Shown here: in pieces, positions 12,061-24,738 of the stretch
How positions within the stretch are numbered: position 1 is the stretch's first letter
Layout: the number at the start of each line of letters is the position of its first letter
Assembly: GCA_018105865.1 (NCBI GenBank)
Contig: CM030833.1
Coordinates: 17,497,881-17,561,880 of the forward strand
DNA from: Metaphire vulgaris
Taxonomy: Eukaryota > Annelida > Clitellata > Crassiclitellata > Megascolecidae
Length of the DNA: 64,000 nucleotides
Reading direction: 5' to 3'
Position numbers and translations under genes: made by a program
Notes under the pieces: model-generated
Told to the model about the DNA's origin: nothing
Database searches by the model: none
Seen by the model: the letters and a program-made list of their open reading frames with translations, nothing else

Positions 12061-12495
12061 GCACTCAATCTGGGTGAAATCCATAGTCCGTAATCCGTAG
12101 TACGTGGTGGTCAAGGTTGTAGATCTAGGTAGACAGTCGCAGCAAAATATTTTTATGGCAGATGATAACAAGATTTGATAACAATCATCTCTTGATTTTT
12201 TAGTGCTCATATAGTTGGATGCGCAAGAAATGCGGTGTTCATTAAGTGCTTTTCGTCGTCTTCAAGCCACTTTGTCATGGCTCTGTGTGTCTTTGACAAA
12301 TCGGCAATGTGTTTGATAAATGTGTGCAGCTGCTTTATCAGGCATTTCATAGCGGCTCTTCGCAAACAGCTACATAATATTATGGCTTCAATGCCAATTA
12401 TCGTTCACAAATCGAGGCTTAGCGAAACTTGGCACATCGAGTTGATTGGACATACAGTATTAGCTTCCATAATTCCATTCTGTTCTGACGGACAT

Positions 12496-12531
<36 letters not shown>

Positions 12532-13630
12532 CCATCCCATGGCGCACCAAATCCAAACCCAAATAGCGACAGGTCAAGCCGTCATCCAAGATATGATAAC
12601 TTTCTCGCCTCTTTTCCATGATCGCATCATCTCGACGATTTGGCGCACCAAATCCAAAAACCAAAAAGCGCTGTACAGTGACAGGTCAACTGCTGATCAA
12701 ATGCGTCTTCAAGAGCGCATCAGGTTCCAATTCTCCGCGAACTGTCTCGGTTGGCGGAGGAGGAACTTGGCGGCTGCTAGATCCATGTCGTTCGTCGTCG
12801 TAGATCGAATCACAGCATTAATATCAAGATGATTTGAACCATTGACTTATTTTCAGCCTTAATCAACTTAAAATTAGTGATTAGAACATCGATAATTATA
12901 TTTGTTTGTGTAGTAGGTCTTAAAATTCAATTAAAGTTTCTAGATGAACAGCTAATTGAAAAAAGTACAACTTCCTAAATTCCATACGCTTTTTGACCTT
13001 ATTAGATTCGAGTCAGCTGTTCTGAAAAGCCGGCTTTGAACTCGTTTCTAAATAGAATTTTATATAACATAAAATGCGCAGTTCGTGTGGTGCAGATTAA
13101 TTAGTTAACTGTTATATATTAGTATGTTTGATTAAAAATACATTATGTCTACAAATTAACCAATAGGTTGTATGCATTCAAACAATATTTTCATTATCTC
13201 GTTAACTGCCTTTTAATGCACATTACTAAATTAATCACACGCTCAAATGCACCATTATTATCAGAAACCATTAGTTACAGCAGCAACTAACGAACATTGA
13301 AAGTAGCATATTTGAAGCCAATAGAAACTGCAGGTTTTATAATTCTACCTGATCTCGGTTGTTTTGTCTTTCAATAATGGCGGTAAGGAATCAAATACAG
13401 TACGTCATTGTACTAGCTAGCATTTGCAAAATTTAACCAAGATGTTTATACATTACAGCATTAATTTCTGAGGTCCAGTTATATCAGAACTAAATGCAAC
13501 TTTCAGATATAAAGAATGCCTTATTACACAAGACATGTACTTACAAATGCTACAGAGAATTTGACTAAGAGATTGATCAATCACAAGAAGTATAGATAAA
13601 ATTATGATAAAAGTAGTGCTATGTCTAAAT
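12061..13630. other. Non-coding stretch with short tandem and direct repeats
   Basis: No gene recognised. It contains a (CAAT)n run at about 12,498-12,530 and a direct repeat of TGGCGCACCAAATCC with following CAGGTCAA phrases at about 12,539 and 12,640, roughly 100 bases apart. The remainder is AT-rich unique DNA. Confidence 0.45.
12498..12530. repeat. (CAAT)n microsatellite
   Basis: Eight consecutive CAAT-type units. Confidence 0.9.
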
Positions 13631-13954
13631 CAGGGTTATTTCTAGGATTGTGAATTTGGGGGTGGGTGTCGGAATCTGGGGATCTCTGCCGAAAAAGTCA
13701 GACAAGCAAAAAATAATAGAAAAACTTATCAAGTCTCCCAAAAAGTCTGACAAGCAAAAAAATAAAAAACACCCTTATCAAGTCTTGTCTCCAAAAAAAG
13801 AGCCTGACAAGCAAAAAGGTCATCCCTGCCTCAGATTGGGGGGATGTTGAGTCTCAAATTCTGGGGTGTTGCGAGGGGGTATTGGGTGTAAAAATATCCC
13901 TGGATGGGGGAGAGGTCGGTCTCAGATGGGGGGGGGGGTGTAAAAATATCCCTG
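13631..13954. mobile_element. hAT-type MITE, CAGGGTTATTTC family
   Basis: Starts CAGGGTTATTTCTAGGATTG and ends AAAATATCCCTG, between perfect 8-bp repeats GTCTAAAT (13,623-13,630, 13,955-13,962). The interior holds three inverted copies of the recurrent module (CTGACAAGCAAAAA type). A related element lies at 40,623-41,307, and a fragment near 25,223. Confidence 0.9.
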
Positions 13955-14142
13955 GTCTAAATTCTGGACATGAGATGCTGGATGACAAGGCTAGCAAAAC
14001 TTCAGAAACTGAGACCAAATAAAACAGGTGAGACATTTGCAACAAGAAACTGTATGGGAGTAAATTAACAATGATGTAAGGATAACACTGTTGAACATTA
14101 GTTATTACAATCAATTATATTATATTGAGTACAAAGGGGCAG

Positions 14143-14437
14143 GAAGATGGCATATTAGTAACACGCTAGACAGGCACGCTGACGGAACAGGTTCAAGCCC
14201 ACAGGAGCTCCAAAGGTCCACTCAGCCTTCATTCACTAGAGGGCGGTGGTAACTGAGTAGCAGCTGTGGCTGTGAAGGTAAAATGTGGGTCTAGAGAAAG
14301 CAATGGCAAACTACTCTAGATTAATGGCTTTCGCCATCTGCATGGCTTTCGCCATCTGCGTTGCTGCTTGCCTGACACTGGAGATCAGTGCCGGGCCCAA
14401 AGCTCGAAATCGAGTACGGGCGAACCTTTACCTTTAT
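14143..14437 (+). mobile_element. tRNA-derived SINE
   Basis: Box A-like TGGCATATTAGTAACA near 14,149 and box B GGTTCAAGCCC near 14,190 form an internal pol III promoter. The body includes CTAGAGGGCGGTGGTAA and GAGATCAGTGCCGG, and the 3' end ACCTTTACCTTTA is a short repeat typical of SINE tails. The same body is seen at 61,185-62,605 and, more diverged, at 2925. Confidence 0.8.
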
Positions 14438-15275
14438 TGAGTACAAACAGACTGACGTGGCATTGATATATTAAATACAAATTTGAATGTGCAAGTCAAG
14501 GGATGAACATCATTAAGCACAAGGAAAAACAAAATGATGACGAATAGATACAACATGGAAGTGGTATATGAAGCATGAAGAGAAACTAGACATAAAAAAC
14601 ATTTTTGAAGATATAAAACTATGAAAGAAGCCAATATTTGTTAGGTCAGCACATGTGATGCAAATCTGGAACAGGATTGATACTATTTGAAAATGCTGTT
14701 TGCATATGTGTGAGTGAGAACCCTGAGAAGAAATTTGGCACAATCGAAACTGTGCCAAATTTCTTATCTTTATCTTGTGGATCAATTTTCAAACCGGAAA
14801 CTGAATTCAGAAATAAAGAAGTGAAATATAAGTTTGAAAAGTTAAAAAGTCAAATGATTTTCACATTTACAAGTACCTTTAAAAGAAAACACCAAATGCA
14901 CCATATATTACACAGTCAGTACAGCAGCTGAATAAATATAATTATCAGCAAAGCTACATACACATTATAATTATATCATTGCAGCTTTTGACTCTGAACA
15001 TTCTGTCCAAAGTTTCTATTTTCTAGAGAAATTTTAATTCAAATAAACATTAATCCAATTGAAATATTCCCGTATCTCAAAAACTGCAAAAGAAATTGAC
15101 CAAGAACAAAAATTTTTTAAAATGCTGCTAGACATTGAAACCCATCAGCTGCCCCCCTGGCATCAGCATGTTAGTGTGACCATAACACTTTCATAGTCAG
15201 TCAGTCAGTCTTATCAATAAACACTTTATAGGTGTTCTTAATTTCCACTGTCAGTGAAGACTCACAGATAAACCG

Positions 15276-18200
15276 TCAGTCATGTCGATGACTTCTTTTC
15301 TCTTTTCGAGACTTGTGGCTTGATTTGTGGCTGTGTCTCTTGTCTCTTTTCTCCTTTCTATCAGGACTCTTTTCCTTCTGTTTTTTGCTCTGCTTCTTTG
15401 GCACAGGGCTATGAGACTGATGTCTTAAACAAAACAAAATCAACAACCAGTTACATGAAATGATATCAAACACACGTCATAAATGGCATCAACATAAGCT
15501 CAGTGCAATGACAACAACATAGTTTTCAATTGTGAATGCCCATGATTGCATTATTATTATCATTATTTTTTTCCATTGTTATTAAACTGACAATCTCTTG
15601 TGCACCATATTACCAAAATGTCAGGCGCAAAGGCACATTACAAAGTCCAATAAAAATAAATAAAATAACAGTCATGAAAAAAAAAGAATGCAAAGGTTAA
15701 AAATTATGTAAAGCAACTGGGTATTTAAAACAAAGCAATATAAAGCAAAGTAAAGCAATACTGACAAAAAACCCATCTTTTTGAACTTGTTCTTTGTCCG
15801 GCCGGATACCTTTTGATTCTTTATGATTTGGACTGACAGTTTAAGATTAGATTAGATTAGATTAGTTCATTAATACTGATACCTATTTAATTTGTCATCA
15901 CAACTCCTACTAATTGCTATTGCAATGCTACTGTTCAGTTGCAGAGGTTATTATGTGGCACTAAATGATTGACTATTGAATGTTGAAAGAGTATAAAATA
16001 TTTTTACAGTTTTTCATCCATTTCATTATTTTAATAAGCAGAGAATCATGGGTTACATCAGTGTATCTCAAACATTTTGATGTTGCATACCTGTAAATGT
16101 TTTGGCAGAATTACTGTGGCCTGACAACTTTTAAAGCTTCTATAATGGCTATGGTTTTAGTAACTGATCGCTGATACAAATGCATTTTAAAGAAAATATG
16201 CACTAAAGAAACTAAACTAAGAAATTAAATTTGCTCAAAGTTGCATATAAGTATTAAAATCAAATCTGTTGATATAACACTAATTAAAATTTAATGTGTA
16301 CAGTGAACAGATATGCCTAACTCAGAATATTCAGAGCGAACATTAATTTAATATACAGCCAGCTATGCTGACATTTCAAATCATTTTCAGCCCCTCATCA
16401 GCAGCCATCTAAAGCAAGTTGAGCCACTTGCCCTCATGATTAACATTCAGTTGGTCTTTGGTCTTTCAGGGGCACAAATGGGCTTCGGATGCACCACAGT
16501 CTTTTTCTTGGATCATTTTCTTTTGGAACATTGAATTCAAAACATTCTATCAAAGCAGTTTCTTAATTAATTATATATTATCGAGTTCTCCCCTTTCATT
16601 GCTAGTGGTTGCCACCAAATTAGGAAACAGGCTGAAGCAGTCCACGATACCCAGTTTTTGATGCTTCTAATTTTCGAAATAGCGCAGACTTGCTCCCTAT
16701 AGTGTCTTCTTAAATTACATTATGATTACACTACACAATTCATATAAACTTGTATGCACATTCTTAAAATTTTAATTAACAATGTTTAGTCTCTCTAGTT
16801 TCTGTTTAATTATTTCAAAACAAATTTCTCACATCTACACAACGCAGTAACTCGTGTTCTGTGGCCCGGCACTGGGTCATGACCCACAGTTTGAGTAGGA
16901 CTGTGCTATATAATAATTCCATGGATAGTTTAACAATCATGCCCATAGGAAATGGGAGTGCAGGGGTGCAGGCACACCCCTGGAAAAAATTAGGGGATGC
17001 ACTGCACCCCCTGGAAGATGAGGATTTTTTGAGATTTTTGAAGACACGATAAAGGAAGGGTGATGGCCTATTTTTGCTTGTCAGGTTATTTATGATAAAT
17101 GATTTTTTTAGCTACACCCCTGAAAAAATGCACCCCTGCTAAAAATTCATTCCAATGTGCCTGTTAACAACTATCCAATTTATGAACTGGACAGAAATAT
17201 GGTTTCCCAGTTCATCAGATGGACAAAATGTTTCCAGATCATGAATAGTGCAATTTCACAACCTGGGCATGTAACATTCAAATCTACAGTGTACTGTTTA
17301 ACTCCTTTACAGGCCAATATATTTGTAATGTTGTATAAAATGGATGCACATATGAATCGTGGCTGGTAAAGAGTTTAAAGATATGGATGCTACTTTACAT
17401 TACAATGCAGTGTAAGCTGCCAACATCTTAAATTTTACTGCTACAAGCAATCACCATGAAGCACTTAGAAAAGCACTGAGTGAGATTCATAGAAGCTTTT
17501 TAAATATGACATCTTTGAAAGCTGATGAATAAATTGAAAAAGAACACAGAGGAAACAATGTCAGCTTAAACTGATGTCAGACAAATGTTCTGATAATATA
17601 CAAATTGAAGCAAGCAGCATGGGCCATGGACATACAACATGGGCTACTCCCCAAACTCTGCGACAGATTGCACTTTCATGTACTGGTAACTGCATTTGGC
17701 TAACTTATTCAAAGAACATTTTTGTGACATGCAAAATTAGGTCAAGAGAATTTTACAAGACAAAATTGGGAAACTTTTCTGGAAGTGTATCCCCCTGAAA
17801 AATTCCTGTCTATGCTCATGAATTACAGTGTGCTTATTGCAAGCATGAGTACAATTAAAAATGTCTGTTTTATGCCATATTAAGAAACTTCACTGTCTAA
17901 CTAACATTTTTACTATCTATTATTTAAACTATCTCTTGCTTCATAAATCAAGATTAATATCCAGAAAAGTCCAAATAATTGATCTTGATTTATATAAAAC
18001 TGTTTAATCAGGATGAAGTTAAGACCATAGTTCTCAAATAAAATTTAAGGTTTAGAACAGGGGCATTCAACTGGTGACTGGTGGGTTAGATCCAGCCTGC
18101 CAAGAAATGTGAAATGGCCTGCTAAGATACAGAAATTATGAATTTCTATCTAATACTAACAAAATACTTTTTAAATGTCTTGTTGATCCTTTATAAATTT

Positions 18201-21200
18201 AGTTGAATAGCCCTGATTTAAAACAATCACAAGAAATACCTTTTTCTACTTTTCTTCTTTTTCTGTTTTTCTTTTTCTTCCTCTTCCTCCTCTTCATCAT
18301 CCTCTTCACTGCTAGAATCAGCCTCCACAATACTAGTCAATAACAATTCAGCAGTATTAAATTTTAACAATAATAAAATAATTCAATGTTCTTTAGAGTA
18401 AATAAAATATTTTCTATTTATTACTTCATTTCCCCAAACTGTTTATTTCACAACATTACCCAAAGACTGAAAATCAGTAGCTAATATAATTAAACATCTG
18501 TAGCAATAGCATGTCACAGGTGGCAACACTTAACATATACGTCAGGTCAGCTCTTTGTCATCCAGCTGTGTCCAGCTATCGACTTCTCCATCACATCTCT
18601 CCAGAGTTCTCTGTCCTTTGCTATTTCTTCTAAAGTCATTTGGTGTCTTCTGTCAGTTTTTCCATTGAGATTCAGTCCTGCCATGTGCAGATCCTCTTCC
18701 AATCCGTCCACCCATTGTCTTTTCAGCCTTCCTTTAGATCTTCTTCCCTCTGGTTTATAGTTGAAAATTTGTTTTGGATTTTCTTATTTCATCCAATCTG
18801 AGTGTGTGTCCAGTCCATTTCATTCTTCTTTTTCTGATTACTTCTATGATGCTTGGTTGCAGTGTTCTTTCTCTATAACTTCTTCCTTTGTTATATGTTC
18901 TTTGTATCCAATCCCTAGTATTCTCCTAAGACATTTATATTCTGTTGCTATTATTTTTTTCTCCAATTCTTTTTTTATGATCCAAGATTCACATCCATAT
19001 ATTAGTATTGGTATTACACTTGTGTAACATATATGTAGTCTCCAAATATTCTAGATAAATGTAATTTAATGGTCAGATTTGTATCACACTTTTACATTTC
19101 TATGCAGGGAACTTATCAGTGTTTTTTGGGGGCCCGGAGGCATCTTTGAAAAACTAGCAAAAGTGAAAAAAAAAAAAAAAGGTCCATATTTCTAGGGTTA
19201 GGGTTGTTAGGGTTAAGAAGTTAGGTTAACCCTAACCTAACCTAACCATAGACCCCAAATTAAATGCCCCCCGCCCCCACGTTACGCCACTGGAACTTAT
19301 GGTTTTGGAAAGTGAAAAACTAGCAATGAAAAAACCATAAGCCATACAAATTAAATGCCGATGTCATTTACTGTCCATTAAGCACAAGTATTTTAATAAT
19401 CCTGGTCTGATATATTCCACTGTTGCTAAAACTTGGCAGGTTAATCAGTTCCAGAACTAACCACCTAGTTTCATTAGATATCTATCATCTGCTCTCTCTT
19501 CAGTCTTTCTGAAGGTTTTTGAAAGGTGTTAATCCAAAGGATCTGTAGAAATGGTACCAAAAAGAGCATAGATATCAGGGCAGCCAATTCAAATGGATGA
19601 TGCCATAGTATGTAGTATGGAAGTGCCATAAGTGGAAACAATAAAACTGTTGCAACATTGGTCATATAGAAAAATCAAAAACGTCCTGCATAAGAGAGAA
19701 AATGCATGGCCTATAGTACCTGTACTTTTTGGTTGCCATGGCCAAAGTCTTTGCTGCCGCTTCTTTGGTCTTTCGTTCTGGATCAAATGATGATCCATCT
19801 TTAAAGAATTCGCTTATTCCAAATGCCATTCTCAGAGCATCATTACGCACTTGACTGGCTTCTGCCAACTGATGGCTTGCTTTTGCACTATAAAAATATA
19901 AAAAAACAAAGGTTAAGGCAACCTATATGTTAAATTTCATAATAAATGTTTTAAATATAACAAGACAAATTACATCCTTCATAATTTTGTGAAACTGTGC
20001 AAATACTGCATTATAAATTGCAAACTTTATGCAAATCTGCATTAAAGATAAGCAGTTTTAGCACATACTTAAAATATAGGCTATTATAATTTAATGCTTT
20101 CATAGGAGCTTCAAAAAAACATGTACCAGAAATAGTCAAATGCTTCCATTGCTTATACAGTCAGTGTACTAGGCAGTGAGGTTTAATATTGTGATGCAGG
20201 AGCATCATTGCTTTGTGACTGATTGGAGCAGATTGCAGCTCTCTATCAACAAAATCTACATGTTAAGCCTTATTTTAATAGATCATTCCCTGTCTACACA
20301 AGTTGTACAAAAGATAGCAAAGGTCATTGCAAAACCAGTTAACATAAACTTCTTATATGATACTTTCAGTGAGCAATTCAATGCATTGGTGCCTCTGCTG
20401 CATATCACTGTTCATTTAGGATTGTGTTAAATGTATCTTTTAAAACAAATGCCAAAGACTTAAAGTGATAATATCTCTTTCTTTCTCTTGAAATTCTGAG
20501 TACTTCAATATTTATGAAAATAACTTGGAATTTAACTGAAAAATTAGCTTTACATTGGGAGCGGGCCTCTTGCCAAACTTGGACCACAACTACACAAGAA
20601 AAGCATCCAAATAAAAAGACTTTTGCCTATCAAGAAACCCATTAAATCTACTATCCTAAACCTACAACCCTGAAATTCAGTTAATGAACCAATATTGTTT
20701 GCACTAGTACACCATGCTCTGTTGAAGAATTTATATCAACAGATGTACTAGTACTTTGAAAAGTCTTAAATCAAGGTGTCTGTGCCAGATAATGAGATTT
20801 GCATGCAATGAATGAACACAATTCAACTGTAAGCAAGTTCAGTTATGAAGTTTCACTGTTGCTTCTGCCAAAAACGTAGTCCCGTAGCACCTTGTGAATC
20901 CATCATGGTTCTTGGCAATGGTCAATGCACAAGAATGAAGTGTTTAACTGCTGACTAATTCCAGCCATACAGACATGAAGATAAAATCATGCAAGTTAAA
21001 AAAAAGAATAATGCAAATACAGAAGATTTACATGATCACCAAATTCAATCAAAGTTTAATGAGCTGCAAAGTCTTAAATTCACTGAAATTATTGCAAACA
21101 AAACTGCCAGACTGGCCTTCATTTAAAACAAGCTATTGTTCAGACCGTGGCCGGACAAAATGTCACGGACAAAATGTCGCGGGTAGGGTTTGTGTTTGGG

Positions 21201-23106
21201 TTAAGGTTAGGCTTAGCCTTTAGGGCTACATTTTAACCCCATTACATCTTGTTTGTGACATTTTGTCCATGACATTTTGTTCTAGGACATTTTGTCCTAG
21301 CACCATTCAGACATCAGAACAACTTACATTGGGCGTCCACTAGTTTCATCCGTTTCGATTTTATTATCCGTCTGATTTTCCAGAAGCTTCTGACGATAAG
21401 CAGCAACTTTCTTTTCAATAACATCTTCATTATATCTGTAAAATTAAGCCATGCATGTAATGTGTTGACAAACTTACCAGTAGTCACAAGTTGATGTCAA
21501 AATGGGATCTGAATGAAAATTAGAAACCAAGGTTTGCAGTCTAGCTACTCACACTAGTCACAAAAACATTTATGCTGGAAAAAACTGTTGAGATCAAAGC
21601 ATATGCCAACCAAAAGTGACCATATCACTGAACATATTAAATTAGACCATACATTGATATTAGGCTGAGAACTTGAGATGACAGATCACTAAAATGGTAC
21701 TGCTTTTACATATTTTTCATAATGGCAAGTCACATTTTGCTAGAATAAAGCACATATCAAGCAACGTCTTTTTAAAAAAAACATTATAAAGGTACTGTGA
21801 GTACTGTTCATGCTATATTATTAAAATAGTCATCTCTGATAAATTCCAGTGCAAAATGTAATTGATTCATCTTAAATGTTTTAATTGTTTTCAATTGAGT
21901 TAATTCTATTTTACCAGAATTTTATCTATTAAGACATTTATTTACTGTGTTTTCCAGTATGAATATCATTATCTTGGTAGAATTTAATTGAATTTTTCAT
22001 CATTTTGCACTTGATAATCTCTACTGTAATGCAAAACCACATGATGATGGGAAGATTAGATGGTATGCAAAAAGAGAGAAGAACAAAGAGAAGATGGATC
22101 GATGATATCATTGAATGGACTGGACTTGACACACAAAATGCGATACACATGGCCAAAGAAAGGAAAGGGCCATGGACGAGCACTTCTACACCATTGGCTC
22201 CGACAGTCCTTATGAACTATGGGGTGTGATGATGATGTGATGATGAATGAAAAACCAACAAGTTCTCACAGGAAAACACTATGCCAAGCCTTTTGCAATT
22301 TTCATTTACAAGTTCGATATTTGTAAACAAATGCTATGATGATAGTTCATTCAACTCATGTAATAAAAATCTGCTGGAAGCTAAACACAAATTTACATGA
22401 ATTAATAATTTAACAAGAACAAACATCAAGAAAAAGAATCACTGCTTTTGAGATGACAGATGAATGATGGCAATCAGCTGGAAAGAACATATAGAACAAA
22501 TGCCTCAATAAATTACAGAAGAACTTGGGGAAATAGGTGTTTATGCTCAGTTATCCAACTTAGGAAACTGAAATATTTTGGTCACATGGTATGAGCAGAC
22601 AACCTATGTATGACAATACTGCATGGCAGAATTAATGGCAGGAGGAAGAGGCCGGCTTCATAGACGATGGACGGATGAAATTGTGGAATGGACAAGACAA
22701 CCAATTATTAATTGCATCAGAACTGCAAAAGACAGTCATGTGGAGAACCTTGTCATCAGCCTGCATAGCCTCCAACCCTCAGCAATGAGGATGGATGACC
22801 ATACCATACCAAACATCAAGAAACAGTTAATAGTAGGATTTTAAACTAATCAGAATGTTGGTCTAACCCTGCATCAGTCATCAGTTCTTGCATTTCCAAG
22901 CACTTAAGTTCCACTTTTCGCTTTCTCTCATGTTGTAGAATTTCTTCATTTGGCCCTCTGTTTAGTCTTGAATCCAGCTTCTTCAATTCTTCTTCAGACT
23001 TGTAATCTGTTTTATCCTTGTGGTGCTTTATAAACGCCATATTTCGCTGAACATAGCCATTTGTTCCAGAACCACGAGCCGTTTGAAGACCAATTCCATT
23101 ATACAT
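15276..23106 (-). CDS. SRRM2: Cwc21/SRRM2-type spliceosome-associated protein
   Basis: Five exons on the minus strand: 23,106-22,868, 21,435-21,328, 19,887-19,720, 18,332-18,240 and 15,423-15,276. All four junctions are GT-AG and in phase, giving 251 residues. The N-terminus MYNGIGLQTARGSGTNGYVQ is the hallmark of Cwc21/SRRM2 (SRm300). The cwf21 domain follows at about residues 45-115, then FGISEFFKDGSSFDPER, a conserved SRRM2 segment. An acidic run and a Lys/Arg/Ser/His-rich tail ending RSHRHD close the protein. Family members bind Prp8 and Snu114 near the catalytic centre of the spliceosome. The protein is far shorter than vertebrate SRRM2 (about 2,750 residues), lacks a long RS domain, and is closer in plan to yeast Cwc21. 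Exon 4 has a decayed copy at about 47,664-47,763. Longer isoforms through other 3' exons cannot be excluded. Confidence 0.9.
15844..15866. repeat. (GATTA)n short tandem repeat
   Basis: Four to five GATTA units within intron 4 of the Cwc21/SRRM2-type gene. Confidence 0.8.
16900..17150. repeat. Repeat fragment with GCACCCCCTGG phrases and recurrent module
   Basis: Contains GGGTGCAGGCACACCCCTGG-like phrases and, at about 17,061-17,084, one copy of the module GATGGCCTATTTTTGCTTGT. A similar fragment in opposite orientation lies at about 58,090-58,240. Exact ends were not resolved. Confidence 0.45.
18058..18215. mobile_element. hAT-type MITE, CAGGGGCATTCAACT termini
   Basis: Left end CAGGGGCATTCAACT matches the complement of the right end AGTTGAATAGCCCTG. 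Flanks GTTTAGAA and ATTTAAAA agree at 6 of 8 positions. It lies in intron 4, just past the exon 4 donor of the minus-strand Cwc21/SRRM2-type gene. A decayed version remains in the chimeric copy near 47,580-47,645, so the insertion predates that duplication. Confidence 0.65.
18543..19025 (-). mobile_element. 5'-truncated LINE fragment (RT C-terminal end)
   Basis: Minus-strand translation gives phrases typical of the end of LINE ORF2 proteins: ILIYGCESWIIKKELEKK, then LRRILGIGYKEHI, then RKRRMKWTGHTLRLDE, with stops further on. It is bounded by an 11-bp near-perfect target duplication AACATATACGT / AACATATATGT (18,532-18,542, 19,026-19,036). The chimeric copy near 47,955-47,975 shows the same site without the insertion, which fixes both the boundaries and the relative age. 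Confidence 0.85.
19117..19292. mobile_element. hAT-type MITE carrying telomere-like repeats
   Basis: Begins CAGTGTTTTTTGGGGG and ends CGTTACGCCACTG between perfect 8-bp repeats GAACTTAT (19,109-19,116, 19,293-19,300). The interior holds a poly-A tract and then TTAGGGTTA and CCTAACCTAACC runs that can fold back. It lies in intron 3 of the Cwc21/SRRM2-type gene. Confidence 0.8.
21146..21305. mobile_element. Fold-back (MULE-like) element with repeated ACAAAATGTC phrase
   Basis: The left arm repeats GGACAAAATGTC twice, and the right arm holds three complementary GACATTTTGTCC-type phrases. The centre contains GGGTTAGGCTTAG-like runs. TTCAGAC occurs on both sides (21,139-21,145, 21,306-21,312), as part of a probable 9-bp TSD matching at 7 of 9 positions. 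It lies in intron 2 of the minus-strand Cwc21/SRRM2-type gene, with its edge only about 20 bases from the exon 2 donor. Confidence 0.65.
22005..22250 (+). mobile_element. LINE 3'-end fragment (RT C-terminus and GATGAT tail)
   Basis: The plus-strand frame reads RTKRRWIDDIIEWTGLDT and then IHMAKERKG, the standard ending of a LINE endonuclease/RT polyprotein, followed by a stop and a (TGATGA)n tail typical of the 3' end. It lies in intron 1 of the minus-strand Cwc21/SRRM2-type gene, antisense to it. Confidence 0.75.
22500..22845 (+). mobile_element. LINE 3'-end fragment, second copy
   Basis: Encodes GRLHRRWTDEIVEWTR followed by RTAKDSHVW-like residues, the same protein region as at 22,005-22,250 but clearly diverged, and with a frameshift. 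It ends close to the 3' edge of exon 1 of the Cwc21/SRRM2-type gene. Confidence 0.65.
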
Positions 23107-24738
23107 TGCTCTGAAATAAAAATCCTAAAAAATAAAAGCTCAATAACCATTGATATTTGCTAATGGCTGTTTCATTTGATACAAGGAAATCTGTGAAGTC
23201 AGAGTAAACTGCTTTGGGACTGAGATACAAAATTTTCAGAGATTCAAGTATCTCTAATTGCTATCTTTCAGGCTTATACCAGGATTAAGATAACAGTAAG
23301 CCTGACTCTACCCAAATGAGCAACCAAAATGATTGTATATTGCAACATGCAAGGAGTCATAAGCATACAGTAGTATAATTATTAGAGGTAATTTTTGCCA
23401 ATTTTGAACAGGTTAAAACCGTCAGGTAGCAGTGGAGATAAGCGGCGTATCTGAGTTAACCCGTAGACCTGATAGCATGGCTCGGTCTTTATAACCTTGA
23501 CCAGTTAACCACAGGGTTATGGTCAGGGTCATCTGGTTAACAACTGTCAACTCTAACTCTAACCCTGATTAGGACTATCTAACCCTAAACCCATTACACA
23601 ATTTATGCCAAATATAGGACCCATTTCTGATGTTATGCAATGCATTAATTAATCTCTCCGCCGCTTCATGTTTTTGATATACCATTTCTACCAAAACCGC
23701 TTCTTATAGTGCCCAACTGCTGGAGTCATCACCATACAGTAGCTGGAAGATCACATTTAACTCAGAACATTGGCATAATTCGGGCCACGATTGTATATTG
23801 CAACGTCGTTTCAGTTTATTACAAACCGTCTGAATAGATTACCGCAAGCTATTCGATTTTACTGGGGAGGGGCGGATGTCCTAGACCAGGAGAGTTAAAA
23901 TCATCCTATCCGCGGCAAATCGACATTTACTTTTAACTGACGCTATAGGTTTCCAGCGTCTGCACTTTTAAAGTTTGGACTACAAATAAAAGTTGCTGAA
24001 AATATGCATAGGCCCTTCATCCGAAAAGTATGCGGACTGCTGCAAGAGTTTGTGGACGATAGGATGGCATGAGACAATGTTATTAAACAATGTCCTACTT
24101 TACCTTAGCCAGAAACAAAACAACTTCTGAATATTTTCCAATAAGTTCCTGTTTTAGTTGCCAAAACACGCTAAATGAATATATTTTATTATATGTTAAT
24201 TCTATACGCTTTCTATATTTTATTCAATCTGTAAATAAACCGAAGCACAAACACAACGTCACTTATTCGCAGTTCTCTCATCAGACAAGTATGAAAGTCG
24301 ATCATAAACAAGAGCTCGTCATCAAGTTTTTCATCCGAACACTGGAATTTGCAATAAATTAATAATGTAATTAGTATGCAAAGTGACTTACTAAAGAATT
24401 TGAAAGTAATCGGTATCTTACGTGCACAAGTTATATCTTTACGCACTGCATTTAGTGGCATCATTGTAATTAACCGATCTGATTTGATTGAGCTACCAGA
24501 CTTGGCTGAGTTCTAATCAGATTGGACTTGATGCGTCATCCGTTGTTATATGAAAGTAGCGACAGAGGAGTTGCTTGGTTGATTGACTGACTGACTTCTG
24601 AAACCATGATTTAAATGGTTTAGCAGGCATTACTGCTGTTCGATTTTACTAGGGGCACTAAGGGGCTCCTACCCGACCGTCAGCCTGACGCTAAACACGT
24701 AACCCATCTGCCACCTTCCGCCTCCAATCGGTAAACAT
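23107..24738. other. Upstream region of the Cwc21/SRRM2-type gene
   Basis: Contains the presumed 5' untranslated region and promoter of the minus-strand gene, but no TATA box or clear initiator could be assigned. About 24,113-24,600 has a diverged second copy at 25,067-25,750 inside the adjacent composite hAT element. Confidence 0.4.

Noticed and set aside
12235..12832. Overlapping plus-strand frames of 128 and 97 codons
   Set aside because: They run through a CAAT microsatellite and a direct repeat; Asn/Gln/Ser runs result from the repeat rather than a protein family.
16058..16905. Possible hAT pair CAGTGTATCTCAAAC ... GTTTGAGTAGGACTG
   Set aside because: The ends match only loosely, and no 8-bp target duplication was found.
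19195..19250. Telomere-like TTAGGG/CCCTAA runs (also near 23,560, 44,260, 45,050) as a sign of a chromosome end
   Set aside because: Runs are short, imperfect, in both orientations and inside a MITE or introns; they are interstitial repeats.
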